DNA of 13,372 nucleotides from NCBI GenBank assembly GCA_902462665.1, contig CABQCM010000005.1, positions 1 to 13,372 of the forward strand. The letters are read 5' to 3'. The number at the start of each line of letters is the position of its first letter. Positions within the stretch are counted from its first letter, which is position 1. This document shows positions 1-6,682 of this stretch, piece after piece. This DNA is from an uncultured Oscillospiraceae bacterium. Lineage in GTDB: Bacteria; Bacillota; Clostridia; Oscillospirales; Acutalibacteraceae. The notes below the pieces were generated by a model. It was not told the DNA's origin and searched no databases. It saw only the letters and a list, made by a program, of their open reading frames with translations. The translations under genes were made by a program, and so were the position numbers.

Positions 1-107
1 AATTTGCGCCATTAATATAAATGTTTTAAGCGAGTTACATGCCGAAATTTTTTTCGTCATCTTTTACAAGGTGCAAGAAATTTCGTCGCAATTATACTAT
101 ATTTTCT

Positions 108-136
108 ATATTCTTCCTCTAAAAGGAGGAAGATAT
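108..136 (+). promoter_or_regulatory. Hairpin sequestering the Shine-Dalgarno of the XRE gene
   Basis: The 7-nt arms CTTCCTC (113-119) and GAGGAAG (126-132) are perfectly complementary around a 6-nt loop. The stem extends by ATAT (108-111) against ATAT (133-136) if T112 is bulged. The second arm contains most of the ribosome binding site AGGAGG (124-129) and ends one base before the ATG at 138. If the transcript starts upstream of 108, the hairpin would hide the ribosome binding site; the same dyad could instead be a DNA operator. The pairing is seen directly, the function is inferred. A TATACT at 93-98 could be a -10, but I find no convincing -35. Confidence 0.45.
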
Positions 137-137
137 C

Positions 138-374
138 ATGTCATTTAAAAGCGAATTTTCCAAAGACGTTTTCCACGCACGAGACGACCGGGGCTGGACA
201 CAGCAATATACCGCGGATCGTCTCTCCATCCCCAAACGAACCTATCAGAATATCGAACTAGGTCGGACATCACCGCGCCTTGCAACGTTTGTAAAGCTGG
301 TTCTTTTATTTAAGCTCAACATAGAGGACTACCGGGAATCGCTGGGGATAAAGCTTCTCGACGACGACAAGTAA
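138..374 (+). CDS. Small XRE-family helix-turn-helix transcriptional regulator
   Basis: This 78-residue protein is almost entirely a Cro/C1-type helix-turn-helix domain. The order is a WTQQYTADRLSI scaffold and first helix, the recognition-helix segment PKRTYQNIELGRTSPRL, then a final helix FVKLVLLFKLNIEDY. It matches the known XRE pattern of Q/Y/A/L in the first helix followed by an R-TYQN-E-G turn. It has no sensor or oligomerisation domain, so it is probably a DNA-binding protein acting on its own or on nearby promoters. The ATG at 138 is fixed by an excellent AGGAGG at 124-129 with 8-nt spacing. The gene stands alone on the plus strand and is followed after about 150 nt by a two-way terminator. 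The target is unknown; phage-type or housekeeping regulators both fit. Confidence 0.85.
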   Translation: MSFKSEFSKDVFHARDDRGWTQQYTADRLSIPKRTYQNIELGRTSPRLATFVKLVLLFKLNIEDYRESLGIKLLDDDK

Positions 375-526
375 GACTTCTCCGGCCGGAAAACGCCATA
401 GAAAACCAACTTATCCCCCTATATTATCCATTTTCTTGCATTAAACTTTTAGACAAAACATCTGCCAGCTAAAAACGACAGTGTTTCCACAGCTTACAAA
501 AACGCGGAAGATGTGCGATACCAACC

Positions 527-561
527 AAAAGCAGCCAAGCCAAACAGGCCTGGCTGCTTTT
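527..561. terminator. Bidirectional intrinsic terminator
   Basis: AAAAGCAGCCA (527-537) pairs perfectly with TGGCTGCTTTT (551-561). The loop holds an additional GCC/GGC pair. On the plus strand the stem ends in TTTTATATT, terminating the XRE transcript. On the minus strand it ends in CTTTTGG, serving the membrane-protein gene whose stop is at 601. The rest of 375-600 contains no gene that I can support. Confidence 0.85.
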
Positions 562-600
562 ATATTGATTGGCGGTCATATCCTGCATCATAACCGCAGA

Positions 601-1584
601 CTACTGATCGTTTTCCTCCAGCTTTTCACGTAGCAGTTCATCCACCATGCGGTCGATGCGATCGTCTGCGCCGCCCAAGGAAGGAGAAACGTGAGCTTGT
701 TCGGATTGCGCCCGTTCTGCCATCTCCTCCACGCTCGTCGTTTCCTCGGCGAGTGGAATAGAAGCCGGCTCGGCTTCCTCCTCCGACAGCAAAGGCGAAT
801 CAACCGAAGCAATATGATAGCGCACCAAAAACACCACAATATAAACGATGCTGATAAACAAAGTTCCCATCAGCACTGACCCATGGGCGGTCAGATCGTC
901 GCGCCCCATCAGGCGGGCTGCCAGACGAGGCAGGGTCACCATGGCGCAGGCAGCTGCGGCCGCAATACCAAAACCATAACCCCACTGAGCCGCACGCCCA
1001 GCATTCATTCCCGTAACCATTCGGGTATGATACAACCAGAACATCATCGACAGCGCCAGAGCAAATACCTCCAATATTCCCTCGGAGATATAGACCACGC
1101 TATGGAACTGGGTATAATATAGCACCAGCTTCACCGCCGCCCACACTGGAACCGCGCCATAGAGCAACCCGGGCGTATTTCGCGTGCCCCGCATACGGTC
1201 CACCCCGGCGCAGATAAAGTAGGCCGCCGCAAGCAAAGCAAGTACGCCGGTCAGCACGGCGCGCACCGGCGAGTCAGCCCACTCATTCATGGCCCCACAC
1301 ACGGCCTCGTAGCCCAACGCCGCCGCCATTCCAAAGGATACCACGCCGATCTCAGGCGCGCGATCCACCGTCCCGGCCACCGGCTCACTTACAAAACGGA
1401 ACAACGCCACACAAGCAATCATCCCCACAACGCATGCTACCGACACAACCAGCCCCAGCACACGCGCTGAATTTACATAAAATCCCGTTGCCGGGTCAAT
1501 CGCGGTAAAATAGAGATAACACCGCGCGCCCACGGCAGCTACCGCAAGCAAAGCAAAAAGAATACTAAGTGGTTTCCGACGCAT
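601..1584 (-). CDS. Polytopic membrane protein of unknown function
   Basis: I do not recognise the family. The 327-residue protein has about eight hydrophobic segments, roughly at residues 6-26, 43-63, 80-98, 108-126, 140-158, 164-185, 200-218 and 236-256. A hydrophilic, strongly acidic tail of about 70 residues follows (260-327), rich in Glu and ending in a likely helix (DRMVDELLREKLEENDQ). Few charged residues lie inside the membrane spans, and no transporter signature is evident. The tail is probably cytoplasmic and might bind a partner. The ATG at 1584 follows a GGGGGAGG with a usable spacing. The gene sits downstream of citrate synthase on the same strand, separated by about 430 nt that hold only a doubtful broken gene, and ends just before the two-way terminator at 527-561. 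Confidence 0.8.
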   Translation of the reverse strand: MRRKPLSILFALLAVAAVGARCYLYFTAIDPATGFYVNSARVLGLVVSVACVVGMIACVALFRFVSEPVAGTVDRAPEIGVVSFGMAAALGYEAVCGAMNEWADSPVRAVLTGVLALLAAAYFICAGVDRMRGTRNTPGLLYGAVPVWAAVKLVLYYTQFHSVVYISEGILEVFALALSMMFWLYHTRMVTGMNAGRAAQWGYGFGIAAAAACAMVTLPRLAARLMGRDDLTAHGSVLMGTLFISIVYIVVFLVRYHIASVDSPLLSEEEAEPASIPLAEETTSVEEMAERAQSEQAHVSPSLGGADDRIDRMVDELLREKLEENDQ

Positions 1585-1616
1585 AAAACGCCGCCTCCCC
1601 CAATGATATTAATTGC

Positions 1617-1963
1617 CTAGACAAAGTAATCCGGGTACAATGCAACGTAGACCGGCAGCTTTGGCCGCCATCTGCGTTGCCGTTCATAGAAAAGCGCCAG
1701 CTTTCCGTCTTCCGACGTCTTACCGGCGGAAAAAGCTGCGTGGTCTGCGGTCGAAGATTTTCCGCGCAGAGCATTGGATGCGCCAGGAAGGCGCGCAATG
1801 AAGCAGAGACACCGCATGGCGAAGCAGCGCAACACACTGGCGTTTCAAGGATGTCGCGTAAAACGCATGGTTCTCTAATTGCTTCGTCTAAACGATACAA
1901 CCGGGCTTCCATGCGCTGGATGGCGCGTGACGTTTCCTGGTACGACGTCAACCATACCGACAT
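1617..1963 (-). pseudogene. Possible small gene broken by a frameshift
   Basis: The 5' part, in the frame starting with ATG at 1963, reads as a plausible helical protein (MSVWLTSYQETSRAIQRMEA..., continuing through RLYRLDEAIREP). The 3' part is protein-like only in another frame (GKTSEDGKLALFYERQRRW, continuing to PKLPVYVALYPDYFV), with its stop at 1617, 32 nt upstream of the membrane-protein start. Continuing in the first frame instead runs into the next gene and gives an unlikely Arg/Thr/Ser-rich tail. Joining the two halves needs one net frameshift somewhere around 1740-1850. There is no clear ribosome binding site at 1963. It could be a decayed gene, a sequencing error, or just non-coding DNA with open frames. 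I do not recognise the product. Confidence 0.3.
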
Positions 1964-2015
1964 GGTCGTTTTTTCGTCAACAATACATTTTAGCCGGCTG
2001 CACTATCCAAGAAAC

Positions 2016-3380
2016 TTATTTGCGTTCCCTAAGCGGAGTATAGCTGCGGGTATGAAGCACCGACTTGTACGCCGGACGAATGATACGGCCGCCGGTCACA
2101 ATCTCCTCCACCCGATGGGCGCACCAGCCTGCGATGCGAGCGATTGCAAACAACGGGCAGAAAAGATCTTCGTTGATCCCCAGCGTACGGTAGACCAGAC
2201 CGGAATAAAGATCCACGTTGGCGCACATGGTCTTGATCTCTCCCCGCTGCTTGGCAAACACCTGGGGCGCAAGCCGCTCCACCCCCTCAAGCAGGGTAAA
2301 CTCACGTTCAAAGCCCTTTTCAATGGCCAGGTTTCTGGCCTGCTCGCGCAGGATGGTAGCGCGCGGGTCGCTCAAAGTATAGACCGCGTGGCCCATACCG
2401 TAAATCAGGCCGGAGTGATCTCCCGCTTCCTTTTGAATCACGCGCGTCAGGAAAGCGGCGATTTCCTCATCGTCCTTGTGATCCTTGACCTCGCTCTTCA
2501 TATAATCGAGCATCTCAATGACTTTGCCGTTGGCGCCGCCGTGACGGGGCCCCTTGAGGGAGCCGATGGCCGCCGCAATGGCCGAATACGTATCGGTCCC
2601 AGAGCTGGACAGCACACGGGTGGTAAAGGTGGAGTTGTTGCCGCCGCCATGCTCCGCGTGCAGAATCAGGCAGGTATCCAGCAGCCGCGCCTCCTCCGGC
2701 GTAAAGCAACGATCCGACCGCATGGCCGACAGGATAAACTCGGCCGTCGAATGAGACTTATCAATCGGATGAAAGTACATACTCTTGTTCTCAAAATGCC
2801 GCCGCTTGACCTGATAAGCGTAGACCATAATGGTTGGTAGGCGGGCAATGAGCTCAATGGACTGGCGCAGCACGTTGGGAATGGTGGTGTTGTCCGGCGT
2901 CGCGTCGTAAGAATAGAGCGCCAGCACCGAACGCGCCAGCTTATTCATCACGTTGGCGGAGGGTGCTTTGATAATCATATCCTCCGCAAAATATTCGGGC
3001 AGCTCGCGGCATTCGGCCAAAATGCTGCGGAAGCCGGCTAGCTTTTCTACATCGGGAAGCTCGCCGAAAAGCAGCAGCCAGGCCGTTTCCTCAAAGCCAA
3101 ACCGTTTTTCCGCGGCGCAGGCGTTTACGATATCGTTCACATCAATACCGCGGTAAACCAGACGGCCCTCGGCCGGCACCTTTTCCCCATCGCTGACGAC
3201 ATACCCGTGCACGTTGCATATGTTGGTCAGCCCCGCCATAACGCCCGATCCATTGGCGTTGCGCAGCCCCCGCTTTACATCGTACTTATCATAATAGGCG
3301 GGGTCAATGTAGTTATATTTTTTGTACTCCTCGCATAGGTTGGACAAGGACAGCATGGAAATCTTACTCTTCTCCGCCAT
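2016..3380 (-). CDS. gltA: Citrate synthase (citrate/2-methylcitrate synthase family)
   Basis: This enzyme condenses acetyl-CoA with oxaloacetate to citrate in the cytoplasm, the entry step to the oxidative branch of the TCA cycle and glutamate synthesis. The 454-residue protein carries the conserved active-site blocks: LHAEHGGGNNSTF (His244), the PRHGGANG loop (around 280), GMGHAVYTLSDPR (His331, Arg340) and CANVDLYSG (Asp390). These correspond to the His274/His320/Asp375 triad of the well-studied enzymes. The length is at the upper end for the family but usual for clostridial members. An ATG exists in frame at 3422, but the ATG at 3380 is preferred because TTTTGGAGGTG lies just ahead of it and MAEKSK is a natural N-terminus. 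A 2-methylcitrate role cannot be excluded from sequence, but no prp genes are nearby. It is transcribed divergently from spoIID, and a consensus promoter and a dyad lie in the 5' region. Confidence 0.95.
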   Translation of the reverse strand: MAEKSKISMLSLSNLCEEYKKYNYIDPAYYDKYDVKRGLRNANGSGVMAGLTNICNVHGYVVSDGEKVPAEGRLVYRGIDVNDIVNACAAEKRFGFEETAWLLLFGELPDVEKLAGFRSILAECRELPEYFAEDMIIKAPSANVMNKLARSVLALYSYDATPDNTTIPNVLRQSIELIARLPTIMVYAYQVKRRHFENKSMYFHPIDKSHSTAEFILSAMRSDRCFTPEEARLLDTCLILHAEHGGGNNSTFTTRVLSSSGTDTYSAIAAAIGSLKGPRHGGANGKVIEMLDYMKSEVKDHKDDEEIAAFLTRVIQKEAGDHSGLIYGMGHAVYTLSDPRATILREQARNLAIEKGFEREFTLLEGVERLAPQVFAKQRGEIKTMCANVDLYSGLVYRTLGINEDLFCPLFAIARIAGWCAHRVEEIVTGGRIIRPAYKSVLHTRSYTPLRERK

Positions 3381-3404
3381 CACCGGCACCTCCAAAAATT
3401 CGCG

Positions 3405-3420
3405 GATCAGTCCCCTGATC
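3405..3420 (-). promoter_or_regulatory. Inverted repeat in the citrate synthase 5' leader, candidate operator
   Basis: GATCAG (3405-3410), TCCC, CTGATC (3415-3420) forms a 6-bp dyad. It lies roughly 13-28 nt downstream of the predicted transcription start, between promoter and ribosome binding site, where a repressor or a small RNA hairpin would act. The dyad is seen directly; its role is inference. Confidence 0.35.
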
Positions 3421-3439
3421 AATTCTATATAGATGATTA

Positions 3440-3468
3440 ATTATATCGGATTTTTTGGCTAGTGTCAA
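3440..3468 (-). promoter_or_regulatory. Consensus sigma-A promoter of citrate synthase
   Basis: On the minus strand TTGACA (3468-3463) is followed after exactly 17 nt by TATAAT (3445-3440), a perfect vegetative promoter by both hexamers and spacing. Transcription should start near 3433 and give a leader of about 50 nt before the ATG at 3380. The hexamers lie in the 113-nt divergent gap, about 25 nt upstream of the spoIID start, so traffic from one gene could affect the other. Confidence 0.85.
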
Positions 3469-3493
3469 TATAAAACAGAAAGGATTTTGAAGA

Positions 3494-4501
3494 ATGAAAC
3501 AGGTATACGCATCCATTTGTCTCATGCTCCTTTTGCTCATGCTCATCATCCCCGCTCTAGCGGTCGGCGGCGGGACAAGCAGCCGCGAGCCGGAGTCGCC
3601 TGCGTCAAGCGCTCCCGCCTCCCCTGCTCCCACAGCGGCGGGAGACATCGCGGTACTGCACAGCGAGACGGGAGAAATCAAAACCTACGCCATGACCGAC
3701 TATCTCTTCGGGGTGGTCGCGGCTGAAATGTCCTACGACGCTCCCGCCGAAGCTCTCAAAGCGCAGGCTGTGGCGGCCTATTCCATTGCCTGTCGGCGCA
3801 AGGTCGAACGCGCTGCTGGCAATACCAGTCGTCCCGGTCCGGCGGCAGGGGCGGATATTTCCGACGATTACCACTTTGATCAAAGCTTTTGGACGCGGGA
3901 ACGGGCCAAGGAAAAGTGGGGGGAACACTACGAGGAACGTGCCGCTCAGATTGATCGGGCCGTGACGGACGCGGCGGGCTATGCGGTACTATATCAGGGA
4001 GAACCGGCCGATGCTGTTTATCATTCGGTGTCATCCGGCAAAACTGAGTCGGCGGAAGTGGTGTGGGGCGCGGCCGTGCCCTATTTGATTCCGGTCGAAT
4101 CGGTAGGGGATCTGCTGTCTCCCGGTTATCTCAGTACCGCGTCCTTTTCTCCCGAAGATTTTCAAAGCAAGCTGGCTGACTTATGCTCCCCCGAGGGAGA
4201 ACCGGCCGGATGGCTCGGCAAATGCGATTATTCCTCCTGCGGCACGGTGCGTTCCATAGAAATTGCCGGTGCCTCCCTGACCGGGCAGCAGATTCGACAG
4301 GCCTTTTCTCTGCGTTCGGCTAATTTTGACCTCATTTATAAGGAAGGCGCTTTTCATTTTACGGTGCGCGGCTATGGCCATGGAGTGGGTATGAGCCAGT
4401 ATGGAGCCCAATGTATGGCCCAGCAGGGCAGCAATTTTATCGAAATCCTTTCCTGGTATTATCCCGGCTGCACCGTGGAAAAGTTCACAATTCGGTCATG
4501 A
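3494..4501 (+). CDS. spoIID: Stage II sporulation protein D, peptidoglycan lytic transglycosylase
   Basis: SpoIID cleaves septal glycan strands, without hydrolysis, during engulfment of the forespore, working with SpoIIM and SpoIIP at the mother-cell membrane. The 335-residue protein opens with a single membrane anchor or uncleaved signal (LLLLMLIIPALAV, about 11-24), then a Ser/Pro/Ala-rich linker. The SpoIID catalytic block MTDYLFGVVAAEMS follows, with the family's catalytic Glu at about residue 78, then ALKAQAVAAYSIAC. The middle block YHSVSSGKTESAEVVWG and the C-terminal hallmark RGYGHGVGMSQYGA (about 292-305) are both intact, so the enzyme is probably functional. AGAAAGGA (3476-3483) precedes the ATG at 3494 by 10 nt. 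A sigma-E promoter would be expected, but I see no clear one in the short divergent gap. SpoIIM/SpoIIP are not in this window. An SpoIID/LytB-type amidase-enhancer relative is the alternative name. Confidence 0.92.
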   Translation: MKQVYASICLMLLLLMLIIPALAVGGGTSSREPESPASSAPASPAPTAAGDIAVLHSETGEIKTYAMTDYLFGVVAAEMSYDAPAEALKAQAVAAYSIACRRKVERAAGNTSRPGPAAGADISDDYHFDQSFWTRERAKEKWGEHYEERAAQIDRAVTDAAGYAVLYQGEPADAVYHSVSSGKTESAEVVWGAAVPYLIPVESVGDLLSPGYLSTASFSPEDFQSKLADLCSPEGEPAGWLGKCDYSSCGTVRSIEIAGASLTGQQIRQAFSLRSANFDLIYKEGAFHFTVRGYGHGVGMSQYGAQCMAQQGSNFIEILSWYYPGCTVEKFTIRS

Positions 4502-4600
4502 ATTCCTGTAAATTCTGCCACAAATGCCGGATATACTAGGGACAACGAAGCAAACAGAAGCTTCGAACCCCAACGAGAGAGAGGAGTGGATAACATTTCG

Positions 4601-5035
4601 ATGAACGCCACGGGTCCCGAACGCTACGACGCGAAGATCATTGTTTGCGCAACCGCTCAGCCGGAGTGCCGCAGATTGATCCAAGTCGGCAAAGCGATGG
4701 CCGAGGCCGAGGGCGGAGAGCTGGAGATTTTGAACATCCAGCCACTGATGCGGGATAATTTAGAGTGGGTCGAGCATCTCGACCAGCTATATGAAATCGC
4801 CCGAGAAGAGGGCGCGCAGCTGTCGGTTTACTATAACGATTTCCCCGCCGCTGTCGCCGCCGCCCACATCAGCCGTTGCCATGCGACCGATATTATCACC
4901 GGATTTCCCGATCCGGGAACCACCAACTACTTTATTTCCATGCTGCATACCTTAGTGCCTGACGTGCGGATCAATATGGTGGATAAAAAGGGCCGCGTCC
5001 ATGTTATGGAGCTGGAGTGTCCCTCCGCCGTATAA
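4601..5035 (+). CDS. Single-domain UspA/KdpD-like universal stress protein
   Basis: The 144-residue protein has the nucleotide-binding alpha/beta layout of the universal stress family as found in the cytoplasmic domain of KdpD: beta-strand KIIVCATAQPECRRLI (12-27), then GGELEILNIQ, and a final segment beginning DIITGFPDPGTTNYFISMLH (from residue 97) and continuing to INMVDKKG. The classical GxxG-(9)-G(S/T) ATP loop of MJ0577-type proteins is not obvious, so nucleotide binding is uncertain. Two starts are possible: GTG at 4586 (five extra residues, weak GAGAG ahead) and ATG at 4601 (GAGGAG at 4581-4586, with a long 14-nt gap); I chose the ATG. It follows spoIID by about 100 nt with no terminator between, so co-transcription is possible. 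TATACT (4532-4537) could be its own -10, but no good -35 is seen. A small hairpin CGAAGC/GCTTCG lies at 4546-4565. The cellular role is unknown. Confidence 0.65.
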   Translation: MNATGPERYDAKIIVCATAQPECRRLIQVGKAMAEAEGGELEILNIQPLMRDNLEWVEHLDQLYEIAREEGAQLSVYYNDFPAAVAAAHISRCHATDIITGFPDPGTTNYFISMLHTLVPDVRINMVDKKGRVHVMELECPSAV

Positions 5036-5438
5036 ACCTTGAAAAACGACAGGCCGTTGACAAACATTTCGGACCTCCGCTTTGGTGGAGAGAGTCTCGA
5101 TAAAAGGCCGGCGTGATTTTTACGCATTTGAGTCTCTGCTGGCCGGGCAGACCGCATCCCTCTCTTTCTTCTGTGTGGCTGCTTTTCTTTCGACATCCCC
5201 GTTTTCTTTTTTCCTTCCTTTTTTGTTGCGAAAACGCCCCGGGCAAAAACCTCGGGGCGTTTTCGTATTTTATAGAACGCTGCACACAAAGCAAATGGTT
5301 CCATCAATGCACACTTCGGAGCAATCCTGTTCCTCCGGCCTCGTCGTTGCTTGGCAAGAAAAAACGGTTTGCCGACGTGAAAACAAAGGGTGACACGGCT
5401 TTCCTCTTGACCGGTATCGACCTCTTGCGTCTCTCTTT
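5036..5438. other. Gene-free convergent intergenic region
   Basis: This gap of about 400 nt between two converging transcripts holds a pyrimidine-rich stretch on the plus strand (roughly 5156-5228) and a strong hairpin terminator at 5230-5264. Several open frames cross it on both strands. Their composition is biased by the pyrimidine tract, they lack good ribosome binding sites or overlap real genes antiparallel, and none resembles a known family. I see no tRNA or known structured RNA here. Confidence 0.5.
5230..5264 (+). terminator. Intrinsic terminator downstream of the UspA-like gene
   Basis: GAAAACGCCCCG (5230-5241) pairs perfectly with CGGGGCGTTTTC (5253-5264) across an 11-nt loop, giving a 12-bp stem followed by GTATTTTAT on the plus strand. 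It lies about 195 nt after the UspA-like stop. On the minus strand the stem also ends in TTTT, so it may act weakly for the GNAT gene ending at 5439. Confidence 0.8.
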
Positions 5439-6062
5439 TCACGGTCGAAAAGTTGCGAAAGCTCTGTCGCTTTCTTGGACGCTGACTGGCGTGTTCTCCC
5501 GTGTCAGTCCATAATTGCAGCACCGCTTCCTATGGTATTCCTCACAGGTCATGGAATAGCAAACGTTTCCTGTCACCTCGCCGTCCGGCAAAACCGAAGC
5601 GTTGCGCAAAATACCCTCATAATAAAATCCCAGCTTTTCGATTACTCTTTGTGAACGCTGGTTGCCGGGATAGTGAAAAGCCGATACCAGCTCCAACTCC
5701 AGTTCCTCAAACGCATAGCGCAGAACCTCGCGGCAGACCTCCGTCATAAGGCCGCGCCCCCAATAAGACGGCTTCAGGCCATAGCCGAGCATCCGAACGC
5801 GCGTGGGATCCATCACCCGCTTGGGATCAGGATGCAGGCCAACCGAGCCAATGACCCGGCCACTCTCCTTGTCCTCGATCGCCCAGACATTTTCTTTCGC
5901 GATCATCTCCCGCAGCACTGCCTCGGATTCCTGCATGGATTCGTGGGGCTTCCATCCGGCCATGGGACCGACGACCGGATTTTTCGCATAGTCGTAAAAA
6001 TCGGGCAAGTCCCACAGAAAAAATGAGCGAAGAATAATCCGCTCGGTGGCAAGCTGTTTCAT
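5439..6062 (-). CDS. GNAT-family N-acetyltransferase, RimJ/RimL type
   Basis: This protein probably transfers an acetyl group from acetyl-CoA to an amino group, on a protein N-terminus or a small molecule. The 207-residue protein follows the RimJ/RimL pattern: the N-terminal LATERIILRSFFLWDLPDF, the acetyl-CoA binding motif A YGLKPSYWGRGLMTEV (about 94-109, with the Q/R-x-x-G-x-G/A-like WGRGL), and motif B N134-QRSQRVIEKLGF. The family normally ends near YHRK (about 178); here some 27 further residues without family character follow, which may be a read-through extension. AAAGGAG precedes the ATG at 6062, and the start overlaps the upstream stop as ATGA, so translation is coupled to the DUF6125-like gene. 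It is the last gene of the operon headed by the ABC-F gene. The substrate cannot be told from sequence; an antibiotic-modifying role is possible only by association. Confidence 0.85.
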   Translation of the reverse strand: MKQLATERIILRSFFLWDLPDFYDYAKNPVVGPMAGWKPHESMQESEAVLREMIAKENVWAIEDKESGRVIGSVGLHPDPKRVMDPTRVRMLGYGLKPSYWGRGLMTEVCREVLRYAFEELELELVSAFHYPGNQRSQRVIEKLGFYYEGILRNASVLPDGEVTGNVCYSMTCEEYHRKRCCNYGLTRENTPVSVQESDRAFATFRP

Positions 6063-6604
6063 GGCAATACTCCTTTATCCGGCGCAGGATGCAGGGTAAA
6101 GCGCCATGCACAGCAACAGCTATCATCGTTGGTATCCGGATAGCAGCTCAGACACTCACATTCAATGCGCTCGTCAATGACCTTAGCAAAGCCCGCATAC
6201 TCGACTAGCCCCACCCGTTTGCAGGGATGAAAGGGCATTCCCTTGCGCGCGCGGGCATTCTGCACCCGGCAATCCAAAGCCCGGTAAACCAAGGCGTCGT
6301 TTTCCCATCGAAACTCGTCCCGATTCAGATTAGCATAAAACCGAAATTGGAGCGCGCGAGCCAGTCCCTCCAGCCCCGCTTGCTCCGGCAGATGTAAAAA
6401 CCGTTTGATCCGCTTGGCTTCGATGGCGGTAAAACGTTTCCACGCCCGCTCGTCATGCTCCATAGCCTCGTCCATCCCCAGCTTGCTCTCCACCGACTGA
6501 AACCATACCCCGTCCAAAGCCAGCCAATTTTTCGAGTAAAGCTCAATTAGCTCATACAATTGTTCCCGGGACAATTCTTCCAGTGCGTCTGCGTTTTTCA
6601 GCAT
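6059..6604 (-). CDS. Cysteine-rich DUF6125-like protein
   Basis: The 181-residue soluble protein has an N-terminal helical part with the motif YSKNWLALDGVWFQSVESKLG (residues 23-43, where the family is strongly conserved from memory) and DERAWKRFTAIEAKRIKRFL. A C-terminal part is rich in cysteine: Cys112, Cys128 in FHPCKRVG, Cys149/151/154 in ECECLSCYPD, and Cys163-165. The spacing of cysteines suggests a metal or Fe-S site, but this is inference. I believe this is the DUF6125 family, which is common in anaerobic Firmicutes and has no established function; the family name is recalled, not searched. AGAAGG lies ahead of the ATG at 6604. It follows the ABC-F stop by 78 nt with no terminator between and overlaps the next start as ATGA, so the three genes probably form one transcript. 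Confidence 0.6.
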   Translation of the reverse strand: MLKNADALEELSREQLYELIELYSKNWLALDGVWFQSVESKLGMDEAMEHDERAWKRFTAIEAKRIKRFLHLPEQAGLEGLARALQFRFYANLNRDEFRWENDALVYRALDCRVQNARARKGMPFHPCKRVGLVEYAGFAKVIDERIECECLSCYPDTNDDSCCCAWRFTLHPAPDKGVLP

Positions 6605-6682
6605 AATATTAAGCCTTCTTTCCGCTTCCCCTTTGCGGTGATATCTCCTCCAGCCCCGTAGCAGAAGCCTCCGATCACGCCC

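Noticed and set aside
1677..2840. 387-codon open frame on the plus strand, antisense to citrate synthase
   Set aside because: It overlaps the well-supported citrate synthase gene in antisense, has an unnatural His/Arg/Gly-rich composition, no ribosome binding site, and arises from the GC-rich codon use of the real gene.
5113..5514. 133-codon plus-strand frame and overlapping minus-strand frames in the convergent region
   Set aside because: They cross the terminator hairpin at 5230-5264 and, on the minus strand, the ends of real genes. Their composition reflects the pyrimidine-rich tract. A minus-strand ATG at 5196 has purine-rich DNA ahead of it but no correctly spaced binding site and no recognisable product.
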